A stretch of DNA of 64,000 bases from Jiangella ureilytica (GTDB lineage: Bacteria > Actinomycetota > Actinomycetes > Jiangellales > Jiangellaceae): assembly GCF_004348545.1 (NCBI RefSeq), contig NZ_SMKL01000029.1, positions 1 to 64,000 on the forward strand, in the 5' to 3' direction. Under the pieces are notes generated by a model. The model was not told the origin of the DNA. It saw only the letters and a program-made list of their open reading frames with translations, and did no database searches. Shown here in pieces: positions 32,943 through 41,871 of the stretch. How positions within the stretch are numbered: the first letter of the stretch is position 1; each line of letters begins with the position of its first letter. The position numbers were made by a program, and so were the translations under genes.

Positions 32943-34909
32943 CCACTCCTGCGCCCACCGGCTGGAACACCTGGGACGTCCGCACCCACACCGGCATGAC
33001 CCACCTCCCCTCGGGCCGGCGAGTCCGGTTCGGCCTGCTCGGCGGGGACGGGACGCCCGTGTTCGACGGCTTCACCTGGCGGCACGGGCTGGTCCGGATC
33101 GGGCACCACACCGTCGACGGCTCGTACGCCGAGGTCACCGTCGAGGTCGACGGCGTCGAGCTGCGGCTGGTCATGGCCGGCGGCCCCGGCGACGAGCTGT
33201 ACGTGCGCGCGGAGTCCGCCGGCACCGTCGTCGTCGACTGGCCCGACGACACCGGCTGGCGGTTCGAGCGCGACGGCGACGACGTGCTCATCGCCCCGGC
33301 CGGCTCGACGGCCTCGGTGCAGGACACGAGCGCCGTCGTCGAGGAGCACCGGGCCGCGGCCGACGCCGTGCGGCCCCGGTCGTGCGGCTGGTACCGGACC
33401 GCCGCCGACGCGCTGACCCGCGCCGTCACCTGGAACACCATCCACGCGCCGGACCTCGACCGCGTCCTGACGCCGACGTCGCGCGACTTCGTCAGCGTCG
33501 AGCGGCAGGGGTTCTACGGCAGCTGGGCGCTGCACGCGTGGGACACCTTCTTCACCGGCCTGGTGGCGAGCCTGGTCGACCGCGACTACGCGCGCGGCAT
33601 CCTCGGCCAGATCCTGCCGTTCGCCGACGCCAGGGGGATGATCCCGAACCGCGTCAGCGACGAGCGCGGCACCACGTGGGACCGGTCGCAGCCGCCGGTG
33701 GGCGCGTTGACCGTGCTGTCGGCGTACCTCGCCGGCGGGCTGTCCGACGAAACCCGTGACCGGCGCCTGCTCGAGGAGACCTTCCCGGGCCTGCTGGCCT
33801 GGCACGACTGGTGGCCGGCGCATCGGCGCGGCCCGCACGGGCTGCTCGCGTGGGGCTCGGACCCGATCGACGGCGACCCGGAGTCGGCCACGCTCGACCG
33901 CACCAAGCGCGAGTCCGGGCTGGACGACTCACCGATGTACGACGATGCGACGTACGACCCGGCGACGCACACGATGGACCTCGCCGACGCCGGGCTGAAC
34001 GCGCTGCACGTCGCCGATGCCGAGGCGCTGGCCACCATCGCGGGCATCCTCGGCGACGACGCCACCGCCGCCCGGCTCGCGGCCGAGGCCCAGGACGCGC
34101 GTGCCGTCGCCGCGACGCTGTTCTGGGACGACGACGCGCACGGCTACCGCAACCTGCGCGCCGACGGCAGCCACGACCCGCACGTCTCGCCGACGCTGCT
34201 GTACCCGCTGCTCGGCGGCTTCCCGTCCGCGGAGACCGCGCGCGAGATCGCCGACGCGCTGCTGCGGCCCGGCATCCTCGGCGGCGACCGGCCGCTGCCC
34301 AGCGTCGCGCGCGACGACCCCGGCTTCGCCGCCACCTACTGGCGCGGCCGCATCTGGGCGCCCATGGCCTATCTCGCGGTCCAGGGGCTGCGCCGCTACG
34401 ACCTGCGCGACCACAGCCGCGCCGTCTGCGGCGCCCTGCTCCAGCTGTTCCTCGCCGAGTGGGAGACCCACAGCGCGGTCCGCGAGAACTACCCGGCGTT
34501 CGACGGCGAGGACCTCACCGGCTTCCAGCAGCGCTCCGACGGGCTGATGGCCTGGGGCGGGCTGCTGGCGCACCTCGCCTTCGGCGAACTGGCCGAGGCG
34601 CGCGCCGACGGCTGGCGCTTCGCCCATCCCGGCGAGCCGGCCGAGCTGGCCAACCTGCCGCTCGGCGACGGCCGGCTGACGGTGACGGCCGGCGACCGGC
34701 TGGTCGTCGCGCTCGACGGCGTCGTCCTGCTGGACGCCGGCCCGGGCGTCGTCGTCACCGCGTACCGGCGCACGGCCGACGAGGTCAGCGCCGTCGTCAC
34801 CGGCACGGGTGACATCCGCATCACCGATACGCAAGGCGAGCCGCAAGCCGTCACCGTCGACGGCGGCACCCGGCCCGTCCAGCTCGTCAGAGAGGGATCC
34901 CCCGCGTGA
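32939..34909 (+). CDS. GH63-like (alpha/alpha)6-barrel glycoside hydrolase
   Basis: 656 aa, no signal peptide, so cytoplasmic. An N-terminal beta-domain (about 1-140) leads into an (alpha/alpha)6 barrel with GH63-type motifs: GFYGSWALHAWDTFF near 191, ESGLDDSPMYD near 325-335 carrying the expected catalytic Asp, and YWRGRIWAPMAYLA near 460. A Glu in ENYPAFDGE may be the second catalytic residue. Relatives include bacterial GH63 alpha-glycosidases and mannosylglycerate/glucosylglycerate hydrolases, so it probably releases a sugar from a small imported glycoside. A C-terminal beta domain follows. ATG at 32939; stop overlaps the next GTG. Confidence 0.8.
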   Translation: MTTPAPTGWNTWDVRTHTGMTHLPSGRRVRFGLLGGDGTPVFDGFTWRHGLVRIGHHTVDGSYAEVTVEVDGVELRLVMAGGPGDELYVRAESAGTVVVDWPDDTGWRFERDGDDVLIAPAGSTASVQDTSAVVEEHRAAADAVRPRSCGWYRTAADALTRAVTWNTIHAPDLDRVLTPTSRDFVSVERQGFYGSWALHAWDTFFTGLVASLVDRDYARGILGQILPFADARGMIPNRVSDERGTTWDRSQPPVGALTVLSAYLAGGLSDETRDRRLLEETFPGLLAWHDWWPAHRRGPHGLLAWGSDPIDGDPESATLDRTKRESGLDDSPMYDDATYDPATHTMDLADAGLNALHVADAEALATIAGILGDDATAARLAAEAQDARAVAATLFWDDDAHGYRNLRADGSHDPHVSPTLLYPLLGGFPSAETAREIADALLRPGILGGDRPLPSVARDDPGFAATYWRGRIWAPMAYLAVQGLRRYDLRDHSRAVCGALLQLFLAEWETHSAVRENYPAFDGEDLTGFQQRSDGLMAWGGLLAHLAFGELAEARADGWRFAHPGEPAELANLPLGDGRLTVTAGDRLVVALDGVVLLDAGPGVVVTAYRRTADEVSAVVTGTGDIRITDTQGEPQAVTVDGGTRPVQLVREGSPA

Positions 34910-36519
34910 GCAGTGCGACGGCAACGACGACCGACATCCTCGTGGTGGGCGGCGGGCTGGGCGGCGTCGCCGCGGCCCTGGCGGCACTGCGGCGAGGCAG
35001 GTACGTCCTGCTCACCGAGGAGACCGACTGGATCGGCGGCCAGCTGACCAGCCAGGGCGTCCCGCCGGACGAGCACGCCTGGATCGAGCAGTTCGGCAGC
35101 ACCCGCACCTACCGCGAGCTGCGCGAGAACATCCGCGCCTACTACCGCACCTGGTACCCGCTCACCGACGAGGCGCGCACCGCCCGCGCCCTCAACCCCG
35201 GCCAGGGCCGGGTCAGCCGGCTCTGCCACGAGCCGCGGGTCGGCGCCGCCGTGCTCGAGGCCATGGTGGCGCCGTGGATCGCGGCCGGCCGGCTCACCAT
35301 CCTGTACCGGCACCGCCCGGTGGCCGCCTCCGTCGACGGCGACCGCGTCACCGCCGTCGTGGTCGAGGGGCCCGACGGCGTCCGGGTAGAGCTCCGCGCC
35401 CCGTACGTCCTCGACGCCACCGAGCTGGGCGACCTGCTGCCGCTCACCGGCACCGAGCATGTCACCGGGTTCGAGTCGCGGCACGACACCGGCGAGCCGA
35501 GCGCGCCCGACGAGGCGCAGCCGGACAACATGCAGGCGTTCTCGTGGGTCTTCGCGGTCGAGCATCGCGCCGGCGAGGACCACACGATCGACCGGCCGGC
35601 CGGGTACGCCTCGTGGCGCGAGTACCAGCCGCCGAAGTGGCCGAACCCGCTGATCAGCCTGCGCGCGCCGGACCCGCGCACGCTCGAGCCGTTCGAGCGG
35701 GCGTTCCTGCCCAACGGCGACACCGGCCCCGTCGTCGCCGACCAGAGCAAGGATCCCGGCGACCGCGAGCTGTGGGCGTTCCGCCGCATCGTCGCGCGCT
35801 CGGTGTTCCGGCCCGGTTTCGCCGCGAGCGACGTCACCGTCGTCAACTGGCCGATGATCGACTACCTGCCCGGCCCGCTCATCGGGGTCAGTGACGAGGA
35901 GCGCGAGAAGCACCTCGCCGGCGCCCGCGAGCTGTCGATGTCGATGCTCTACTGGCTGCAGACCGAGGCGCCGCGGCCCGACGGCGGCACCGGCTGGCCG
36001 GGGCTGCGGCTGCGGGGCGACGTCATGGGCAGCACCGACGGGCTGGCGAAGGCGCCGTACATCCGCGAGTCGCGCCGCATCGTCGCCCGCCGCCGCATCG
36101 TCGAGCAGGACCTCTCGCTCGCGGTCCGCGGCGACGCCGGAGCGGTGCGGTACCCCGACTCCGTCGGCGTCGGCATGTACCGCATCGACCTGCACCCGTC
36201 GACCGGCGGCGACACCTACATCGACGTCGCCAGCAGCCCGTTCCAGATCCCGCTCGGCGCGCTGTTGCCCGTGCGGCTGCGCAACCTGCTGCCGGCCGGC
36301 AAGAACATCGGCACCACCCACATCACCAACGGCAGCTACCGGTTGCACCCGGTCGAGTGGAACGTCGGCGAGGTGGCCGGCGCGCTGGCGGCGCACTGCC
36401 TGGCCGGCGGGCTGGAGCCGGGGCAGGTGCACGAGTCCGGTGACCGGCTGACGGCATTCCAGGACGAGCTGGCCGCCGACGGCGTCGAACTCGCCTGGCC
36501 CGAGATCAAGGGGTACTGA
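34906..36519 (+). CDS. FAD-dependent oxidoreductase (FAD_oxidored type)
   Basis: 537 aa. An N-terminal dinucleotide-binding fold (DILVVGGGLGGVAAALAALR, residues 10-29) is followed by TEETDWIGGQLTSQGVPPDE, typical of the FAD-dependent oxidoreductase family found in polysaccharide-utilisation loci and sometimes annotated as xanthan-lyase-associated. A C-terminal FAD-contact motif lies near residues 465-480 (KNIGTTHITNGSYRLHP). No signal peptide. Probably oxidises a sugar or sugar-derived hydroxyl group; substrate unknown. GTG at 34906 overlaps the hydrolase stop (GTGA), and its stop overlaps the next ATG (TGATG). Confidence 0.82.
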   Translation: MSSATATTTDILVVGGGLGGVAAALAALRRGRYVLLTEETDWIGGQLTSQGVPPDEHAWIEQFGSTRTYRELRENIRAYYRTWYPLTDEARTARALNPGQGRVSRLCHEPRVGAAVLEAMVAPWIAAGRLTILYRHRPVAASVDGDRVTAVVVEGPDGVRVELRAPYVLDATELGDLLPLTGTEHVTGFESRHDTGEPSAPDEAQPDNMQAFSWVFAVEHRAGEDHTIDRPAGYASWREYQPPKWPNPLISLRAPDPRTLEPFERAFLPNGDTGPVVADQSKDPGDRELWAFRRIVARSVFRPGFAASDVTVVNWPMIDYLPGPLIGVSDEEREKHLAGARELSMSMLYWLQTEAPRPDGGTGWPGLRLRGDVMGSTDGLAKAPYIRESRRIVARRRIVEQDLSLAVRGDAGAVRYPDSVGVGMYRIDLHPSTGGDTYIDVASSPFQIPLGALLPVRLRNLLPAGKNIGTTHITNGSYRLHPVEWNVGEVAGALAAHCLAGGLEPGQVHESGDRLTAFQDELAADGVELAWPEIKGY

Positions 36520-37436
36520 TGACCGATGGACGCGCCCTGCTCCGCGGCGTGATGGTTCCGCTCGTGACGCCGATGAGCGCGCCGGGGGAGCCGTCCGCCG
36601 CCGCGGCGTACGACCTGCTCGCCGCGCTGGCCCGGGCCGGCGTGCGCAGCCTCATGCTGTTCGGCAGCAACGGCGAGGGCGCGCTGCTGCCGGCCTCCGC
36701 CCTGACGGAGTTCGCGGCCGGGGTCGCGGCGCGCTGGCGGGAGCTGACCGCCGCCGGGCCGGTGCTGGTCAACGTCACGGCCGCCGGCACCGCCGAGGCG
36801 CTGGAGCGGGCGGCCGCCGTCCGCCTGGCCGAGCCCGACGCCGTCGTCGTCAGCCCGCCGATCTACTACCGGCACCGCGACGACGAGGTGGTCGCCCACT
36901 TCGCCGCGTTCGCCGGCATCGGCGTGCCGGTGGTCGCGTACAACGTCCCGGGCTACAGCGTGCCGATGACGCCCGCGGTGCTCGACGAGGTGCTGGCGAT
37001 GCCGCACGTCGTGGGCATCAAGGACAGCTCCGGCGACCTCGCGCTGCTCGGCCACATGGTCACGGCGGCCCGGCGCCGTCCCGACGCGGGGGTCAGTCAA
37101 GGCTCGGAGACGCAGCTGGTCGCCGGGCTCGAGGCGGGCGCCGACGGCATCGTGCCCGGCATCGTCAATCTCGCTCCCGGGCTCTGCGCGGAGCTGTACG
37201 ACGCGTTCCGGTCCGGGCGCGTGGCCGCGGCCGACGCCGCCCAGGAGATCGCCGACCGCGTGGTCGCGCTGCACACCGTCCGGCCCGGCGTCCCCGCCGT
37301 CAAGGCCGTCCTCGCCGCCCGCGGCCTCTGCCCGCCGCACGTCGCGGCGCCGTTCGTGCCCGCCACGCCGGCCGAACGCGCCGGCCTGCTCGACCTGCTC
37401 GCCCCGCTCGACGCCCACCTGATCACCCCCCGCTGA
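36519..37436 (+). CDS. DapA/NanA-family class I aldolase
   Basis: 305-aa TIM barrel. The signature loop reads GSNGEGALL (residues 49-57), the catalytic Tyr is Y141 (YNVPGYS), and the Schiff-base Lys is K168 (GIKDSSGD). The family covers dihydrodipicolinate synthase, N-acetylneuraminate lyase, KDG aldolase and related 2-keto-acid aldolases. Next to a sialidase-like gene a 2-keto-3-deoxy sugar acid lyase role is most likely; lysine synthesis is unlikely in this setting. ATG at 36519. Confidence 0.85.
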   Translation: MTDGRALLRGVMVPLVTPMSAPGEPSAAAAYDLLAALARAGVRSLMLFGSNGEGALLPASALTEFAAGVAARWRELTAAGPVLVNVTAAGTAEALERAAAVRLAEPDAVVVSPPIYYRHRDDEVVAHFAAFAGIGVPVVAYNVPGYSVPMTPAVLDEVLAMPHVVGIKDSSGDLALLGHMVTAARRRPDAGVSQGSETQLVAGLEAGADGIVPGIVNLAPGLCAELYDAFRSGRVAAADAAQEIADRVVALHTVRPGVPAVKAVLAARGLCPPHVAAPFVPATPAERAGLLDLLAPLDAHLITPR

Positions 37437-37457
37437 TCCCGTTTTGAAGGAGAGCCC

Positions 37458-39116
37458 GTGGAACGCACCCCGATCAGCCGCCGCACGCTCGTGCTCGGCG
37501 CCGCCGCCGGCACCGCCGCGGTCGGCGCGCTTGCGACCGCCGCGCCGGCCGGAGCCACCCGATCCGTCACGACGGCGGCCGCCGCGGGCGACTTCCATGA
37601 GTCGCTGGTCTTCCGGGCCGGCGACGACGGCCTGGCCGTCTTCCACGTGTTCGGCCTGACGACGACGGTGGCCGGCTCGGTCCTCGCGTTCGCCGAGGCC
37701 CGCATCACGCAGCACGACGCCGATCCGCACCACCTGGCGGTGCGCCGCAGCCGCGACGGCGGCCGGACGTGGGAGCCGCTGCGCTACGTGCGCCGTTCCG
37801 ACGGCACGCAGTCGCTGGTCAACCCGACGCCCGTGGTCGACCGGTCGACCGGGCGGATCTTCCTCTTCCACGCCGAGTGCTTCCGCGACCCCGGCAACAC
37901 CGGCGGCTCGCCCGACAGCTCCCGGCTCTCTGTCGTGAGCAGCGGCGACGACGGCCAGACATGGTCGGAGCCGGTCGAGCTGACGCACCTGTTCGACGGC
38001 GACCCCACGAACCGCCGCATGCACATGCCCGGCCCCGGCCACGGCATCCAGCTCTCCGACGGGCGGCTGATGCTGCAGGTCTGGCACCGGCGCGAGATCG
38101 CCTTCCCCGCGGCCGAGCGGCAGTACGGCGTCTCGGTGATCGTCAGCGGCGACGGCGGCGCGACCTGGCAGGCGGGCGGCGAAGTGCCGCTCGATCCCGC
38201 GTACCCGCTGAACGAGGCGCGGCTCATCGAGCGGCCGGACGGCGCGCTGGTGGTGCTCGGCCGGTACGCCTCGGGCGGCACGCACCCACGCATCGCGTCG
38301 GTCAGCACCGACGGCGGCACCACCTGGTCGCCCGCCGTGCTGGACGCGGCGGCGCGGCCGGTCAACGCGATCGACACCGGCGTCACCCGGCTGACCGGGC
38401 TGGGCGAGCGCGAGGACAGCCGGATCGTCTTCTCGCGCACCGACTCGCCGACTCGCCGCAACATGACCGTCTCGATCTCCTACGACGAGGGCATGAGCTG
38501 GCCGTACAGCCGGGTCCTGACCGAGGGCCCGGCGTCGTACTCCGACACCGTCGCGCTGCCGGACGGGCGGATCGGCGTGCTCTACGGCCGCGAGCACCAG
38601 CCGGGTGTCACGACCAGCTTCTCGCGTGACGTCGTGTTCGCGACGTTCGACCTCGCCTGGCTGACCGGCGGCGCCGACACCGGCCGGCGCGGGCCGGCGA
38701 CCCGGCTCTCCTTCGAGGTCGAGGACCTGCCGAGGACGACGTCGCCCGGTCTCACCGTCGTCCGGACGCCGGACCCGGCGGCCAGCGGCGGCGCCGTCGT
38801 CGAGGTGCGCGCCACCGACTACGCCCAGTACCTCGAGGCCACCGTCGAGATCACGCGCGGCGGGCCGTACGACCTCTACGCGCGGTTCCGGCACCAGGCG
38901 AACAGCGGCGTCGTGGTGGTCGACGTCGACGGATCGCGGCTGGGCGGCCCGATCGACACGTCGACGGTGTCGGTGCGCTCGTTCCGGACCGAGCGGGTCG
39001 GCCGGGTCGAGCTGGGCCGGGGCACGCACACAGTCCGGTTCACCGTCGTCGACAAGCACGTCGACTCCACGGGCGTGCGGTTCAGTCCCGACCTCATCGG
39101 GCTGGTGCTCGCGTGA
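37458..39116 (+). CDS. Tat-exported sialidase-like protein with atypical RIP motif
   Basis: 552 aa. Tat-type signal SRRTLVLGAAAG at residues 7-18. A six-bladed sialidase propeller carries five Asp-boxes: SRDGGRTW (98-105), SGDDGQTW (162-169), SGDGGATW (230-237), STDGGTTW (283-290), SYDEGMSW (341-348). The catalytic pair is plausible: Glu in LNEARL (E253) and Tyr in SYSDTVALPDG (Y361). The RIP-motif Arg that binds the sialic carboxylate is replaced (FHVFGL, H63). A C-terminal carbohydrate-binding-like beta domain follows (about 415-552). GTG at 37458 follows GAAGGAGAG. It could act on Kdn, Kdo or another ulosonic acid rather than Neu5Ac. Confidence 0.82.
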   Translation: MERTPISRRTLVLGAAAGTAAVGALATAAPAGATRSVTTAAAAGDFHESLVFRAGDDGLAVFHVFGLTTTVAGSVLAFAEARITQHDADPHHLAVRRSRDGGRTWEPLRYVRRSDGTQSLVNPTPVVDRSTGRIFLFHAECFRDPGNTGGSPDSSRLSVVSSGDDGQTWSEPVELTHLFDGDPTNRRMHMPGPGHGIQLSDGRLMLQVWHRREIAFPAAERQYGVSVIVSGDGGATWQAGGEVPLDPAYPLNEARLIERPDGALVVLGRYASGGTHPRIASVSTDGGTTWSPAVLDAAARPVNAIDTGVTRLTGLGEREDSRIVFSRTDSPTRRNMTVSISYDEGMSWPYSRVLTEGPASYSDTVALPDGRIGVLYGREHQPGVTTSFSRDVVFATFDLAWLTGGADTGRRGPATRLSFEVEDLPRTTSPGLTVVRTPDPAASGGAVVEVRATDYAQYLEATVEITRGGPYDLYARFRHQANSGVVVVDVDGSRLGGPIDTSTVSVRSFRTERVGRVELGRGTHTVRFTVVDKHVDSTGVRFSPDLIGLVLA

Positions 39117-39128
39117 TCTGATGGGTGT

Positions 39129-39713
39129 ATGGCGAAGCCCACACGCTGGCTGTCCGAGACCGAAGAGGGCCACTCGCAGTGGTACATCGAGCGGTTCCGG
39201 AGGCTCGCGGCCGACGGCGCCGACCTCACGGGTGAGGCCCGGCTGGTCGACGCCATGCTGCCGCGCGGCGCCCGGGTCCTCGACGCCGGCTGCGGCACCG
39301 GGCGCATCGCCGCGGCGCTGCACGAGCGCGGGCACACCGTCGTCGGCGTCGACGTCGACCCGGAGCTGATCGAGGCGGCGCGGACCGACCATCCGGGCCC
39401 GCGTTACCTCGTCGGCGACCTCAGCGAGCTCGACCTCCGCGAGACGTTCGATGCCGCGGTGCTGGCCGGCAACGTCATGGTGTTCGTCGCGCCCGGCACC
39501 GAGGCCGACGTGCTGCGGCGGGTGGGCGGGCACGTGGTGCCGGACGGCTTCGTCGTCGCCGGCTTCCACGTGAACCGCAACCTCGCCCTGGCCGACTTCG
39601 ACGCGGCCGTGGGCGAGGCGGGCCTGCGGGTCGAGCACCGGTTCGCCACCTGGGACCTGCGCGCCTGGCACGACGACGCCGACTTCGCGGTCAGCGTGCT
39701 GCGGCACCGCTGA
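39129..39713 (+). CDS. Class I SAM-dependent methyltransferase
   Basis: 194 aa. Motif I VLDAGCGTGRIAAAL lies at about residues 49-63, then HTVVGVDVDPELIEAAR and GDLSELDLRETFDAAVLAGN. The N-terminal SETEEGHSQWYIERFRRLA is typical of small actinobacterial methyltransferases of unknown substrate. ATG at 39129, 12 nt after the sialidase-like gene, with no good Shine-Dalgarno site; it could have its own promoter. Ends 7 nt before the convergent SDR gene. Confidence 0.8.
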   Translation: MAKPTRWLSETEEGHSQWYIERFRRLAADGADLTGEARLVDAMLPRGARVLDAGCGTGRIAAALHERGHTVVGVDVDPELIEAARTDHPGPRYLVGDLSELDLRETFDAAVLAGNVMVFVAPGTEADVLRRVGGHVVPDGFVVAGFHVNRNLALADFDAAVGEAGLRVEHRFATWDLRAWHDDADFAVSVLRHR

Positions 39714-39720
39714 CCGGCGG

Positions 39721-40479
39721 CTACAGCTGGATGCCGCGGGTCAGCGCGCCGTCCACCACGAGGTTGGTGCCGCTGATCCGGCTCGCAACGGGGCTGGCGA
39801 GGAAGACCACGGGCGCGGCGACCTCCTGCGGCGTGCCCATGTGGCCGGTGGGGTTGAGGCCCACCGCCGTGCGGTACAGGTCCGGGTTGCCGGTCTCGAT
39901 GCTCGCCCAGACGCCGCCCTCGAAGTACGTGTTGCCGGGCGACACGGTGTTGGCGCGGATGCCCTTGTCGGCCAGCTGCAGGGCCAGCCCGCTGATGTAG
40001 CCGATGATGGCGGTCTTGGCCGTGCCGTACGGGCCGGACGCGAAGTCGGACTCGCGCCCGGACACGCTCGAGATCGCGATGATCGACGGCGCCGGCGACC
40101 GCTCGAGGTGGGGCAGGGCGGCGCGGACCAGCCGGACGGTGTGCATGACGTCGACGTTCAGGCTCAGCTGCCAGTTCTCTTCGGTGTCCGGGATCGCCAG
40201 CGCGCTGACGTTGGCCACCACGGAGTCGAGACCGCCGAACGCTGCCGCCGACGCGTCCACCCAGGCGGCGAGGGCCTCACCGTCGCCGACGTCGACCACC
40301 GTGCCGGTGACGGCGCCGCGGTCACCGAGCGCCTCTTCGGTGGCGCTCACCGCGTCGGCGGTGCGTCCGCAGAACCCGACGGTGGCCCCTTCGTCGAGGA
40401 ACGCCTCGACGATGGCCCGGCCGATGCCGCGGGTGCCGCCGGTGACGAGGACGCGAGAGCCGCTGAGCTGCAGATCCAT
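39721..40479 (-). CDS. Short-chain dehydrogenase/reductase
   Basis: 252-aa classical SDR. Cofactor motif TGGTRGIG (residues 14-21), a variant of the NNAG motif (VANVSA), and catalytic SSVSGRESDFASGPYGTAK giving Ser, Tyr and Lys. The substrate is not deducible. It is 27 nt downstream of the acetamidase-like gene and probably co-transcribed. ATG at 40479 with a GAAAGG site about 6 nt upstream. Confidence 0.88.
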   Translation of the reverse strand: MDLQLSGSRVLVTGGTRGIGRAIVEAFLDEGATVGFCGRTADAVSATEEALGDRGAVTGTVVDVGDGEALAAWVDASAAAFGGLDSVVANVSALAIPDTEENWQLSLNVDVMHTVRLVRAALPHLERSPAPSIIAISSVSGRESDFASGPYGTAKTAIIGYISGLALQLADKGIRANTVSPGNTYFEGGVWASIETGNPDLYRTAVGLNPTGHMGTPQEVAAPVVFLASPVASRISGTNLVVDGALTRGIQL

Positions 40480-40506
40480 GGCCGGCCTTTCGTAGGGGAG
40501 AAGAGG

Positions 40507-41505
40507 TCAGAGCGTGGCGGCGCGGGCGCGGAGGTCGGCGTGGATGCCGCCGAACGCGTCGGCCGCCGGCAGCAGCGACTTCGCCGCCTTGACCACGACG
40601 CTGTAGTTGGCGTCGACGACGTTCGCGACCGGCACCTCGGCGAGCTGCGAGCACAGCTGGTACGCGTCCATGACGTGCAGGCCGTAGAGCTCGGCGACCC
40701 AGTGGACCAGCTCGGCGTTGCCGATGCGCCACGCGTCCTCGAGCGGTCGGCTGGAGCCGACCGTCATCCAGTGGGTGTCGTCCTCGAGGCGGGGCCAGCC
40801 CGGCGCCCCGCCCTTGACGAGGTCGACGATGAGGGTCGTCGTCATGGCGCCCTCGACGGCGGTGCCGCAGGCCTCGCCCTCGCCCTGGCGGTAATGGCCG
40901 TCGCCGACGGAGAACAGGGCTCCCTCGACGTTCACGCCGAGGAAGACCGTCGTGCCGGCTCGCATCTGCGGGGTGTCCATGTTGCCGCCGAAGCGGTCGG
41001 GCACCAGCGAGGAGCGCACCTCGCCGCCGGCGGGCGCCACCCCGACCGTGCCGAGCATGGGCGCGACGGGCAGCTCGATGCGGTGGTCGCTGTGCCGGGC
41101 TGCGAAGGCCACCGTGTTGCGGTCGCGGTCCAGCTCGTAGATCCACGTGGTGTCCGGCAGCGGATCCTGCAGGGTGACGACGCGGTCGGTGCTGGTCATG
41201 CCGCCGAAGAACGGGATGGCCGCCGAGGCGCCCCAGTCGCGGGCCGGCGTCAGGTCGGCCAGGTGCAGCACCAGGGTGTCGCCGGGCTCGGCGCCCTCGA
41301 CGTAGAACGGCCCGGTCTGCGGATTGACGAACCGGAGGTCGACCTTCGCGCTGGAGAGGTCGTCGACCGAGCGCAGGACGCCGCCGAACGCGTCATCGGA
41401 CCAGAGCCGCAGTGCGGTGCCCGGCGTCACGCGCAGCGCGGCAGCGGCGCCACCGAAGGTGTAGGCGTACTGATCGCGCGTGGGCGTGTAGTCGATGACA
41501 TCCAT
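40507..41505 (-). CDS. Acetamidase/formamidase family protein
   Basis: 332 aa, FmdA_AmdA family. Diagnostic stretches are FGGVLRSVDDLSSAKVD, FYVEGAEPGDTLVLHL and FSVGDGHYRQGEGEACGTAVEG. Family members hydrolyse formamide or acetamide to ammonia and the carboxylate, but many homologues have unknown substrates. Upstream partner of the SDR gene on the same strand. ATG at 41505. Confidence 0.9.
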   Translation of the reverse strand: MDVIDYTPTRDQYAYTFGGAAAALRVTPGTALRLWSDDAFGGVLRSVDDLSSAKVDLRFVNPQTGPFYVEGAEPGDTLVLHLADLTPARDWGASAAIPFFGGMTSTDRVVTLQDPLPDTTWIYELDRDRNTVAFAARHSDHRIELPVAPMLGTVGVAPAGGEVRSSLVPDRFGGNMDTPQMRAGTTVFLGVNVEGALFSVGDGHYRQGEGEACGTAVEGAMTTTLIVDLVKGGAPGWPRLEDDTHWMTVGSSRPLEDAWRIGNAELVHWVAELYGLHVMDAYQLCSQLAEVPVANVVDANYSVVVKAAKSLLPAADAFGGIHADLRARAATL

Positions 41506-41525
41506 GTCCGGAAGCTATCGCAGGA

Positions 41526-41825
41526 TCAGCCCCGCGCACCGTGCCGGTCGGCGATCTCGGTGATGGTGCCGGCGAGGTCGACGTCCTTCTGGGTCACGCC
41601 GCCCTCGGAGTGGGTGGCCAGCGTGAACGTCACCTTGGTCCAGCGGATGTCGATGTCGGGGTGGTGGTCGGCCGCCTCGGCCGCCGCCGCGACGTCGTCG
41701 ACGATGCGGATCCCCGTGGAGAAGTCCGGCGCCTCGACGGTGCGGGTGATGGCGGACGGGTCGCCGGACCATCCGGGCAGCCCCTCGAGGGCCGCCCGGA
41801 CGCCGTCGTCGTCGAGCAGAGTCAT
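41526..41825 (-). CDS. 4a-hydroxytetrahydrobiopterin dehydratase family protein
   Basis: 99 aa, pterin-4a-carbinolamine dehydratase family. The core VAAAAEAADHHPDIDIRWTK contains the conserved HHPD and the downstream W-T-V/K-T pattern. In bacteria this recycles pterin cofactors or serves a moonlighting role. ATG at 41825 with AAGGGA about 5 nt upstream. It lies 46 nt after sdhB and 20 nt before the acetamidase gene. Confidence 0.9.
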   Translation of the reverse strand: MTLLDDDGVRAALEGLPGWSGDPSAITRTVEAPDFSTGIRIVDDVAAAAEAADHHPDIDIRWTKVTFTLATHSEGGVTQKDVDLAGTITEIADRHGARG

Positions 41826-41871
41826 GCGAATCCCTTCACGGCTGCGCGTCCCCGTCGGGGGGCCGCTGCGC

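Noticed and set aside
36519-37436. dapA for lysine synthesis
   Set aside because: The family match is clear but the operon context is sugar catabolism; specificity within this family cannot be read from the motifs alone.
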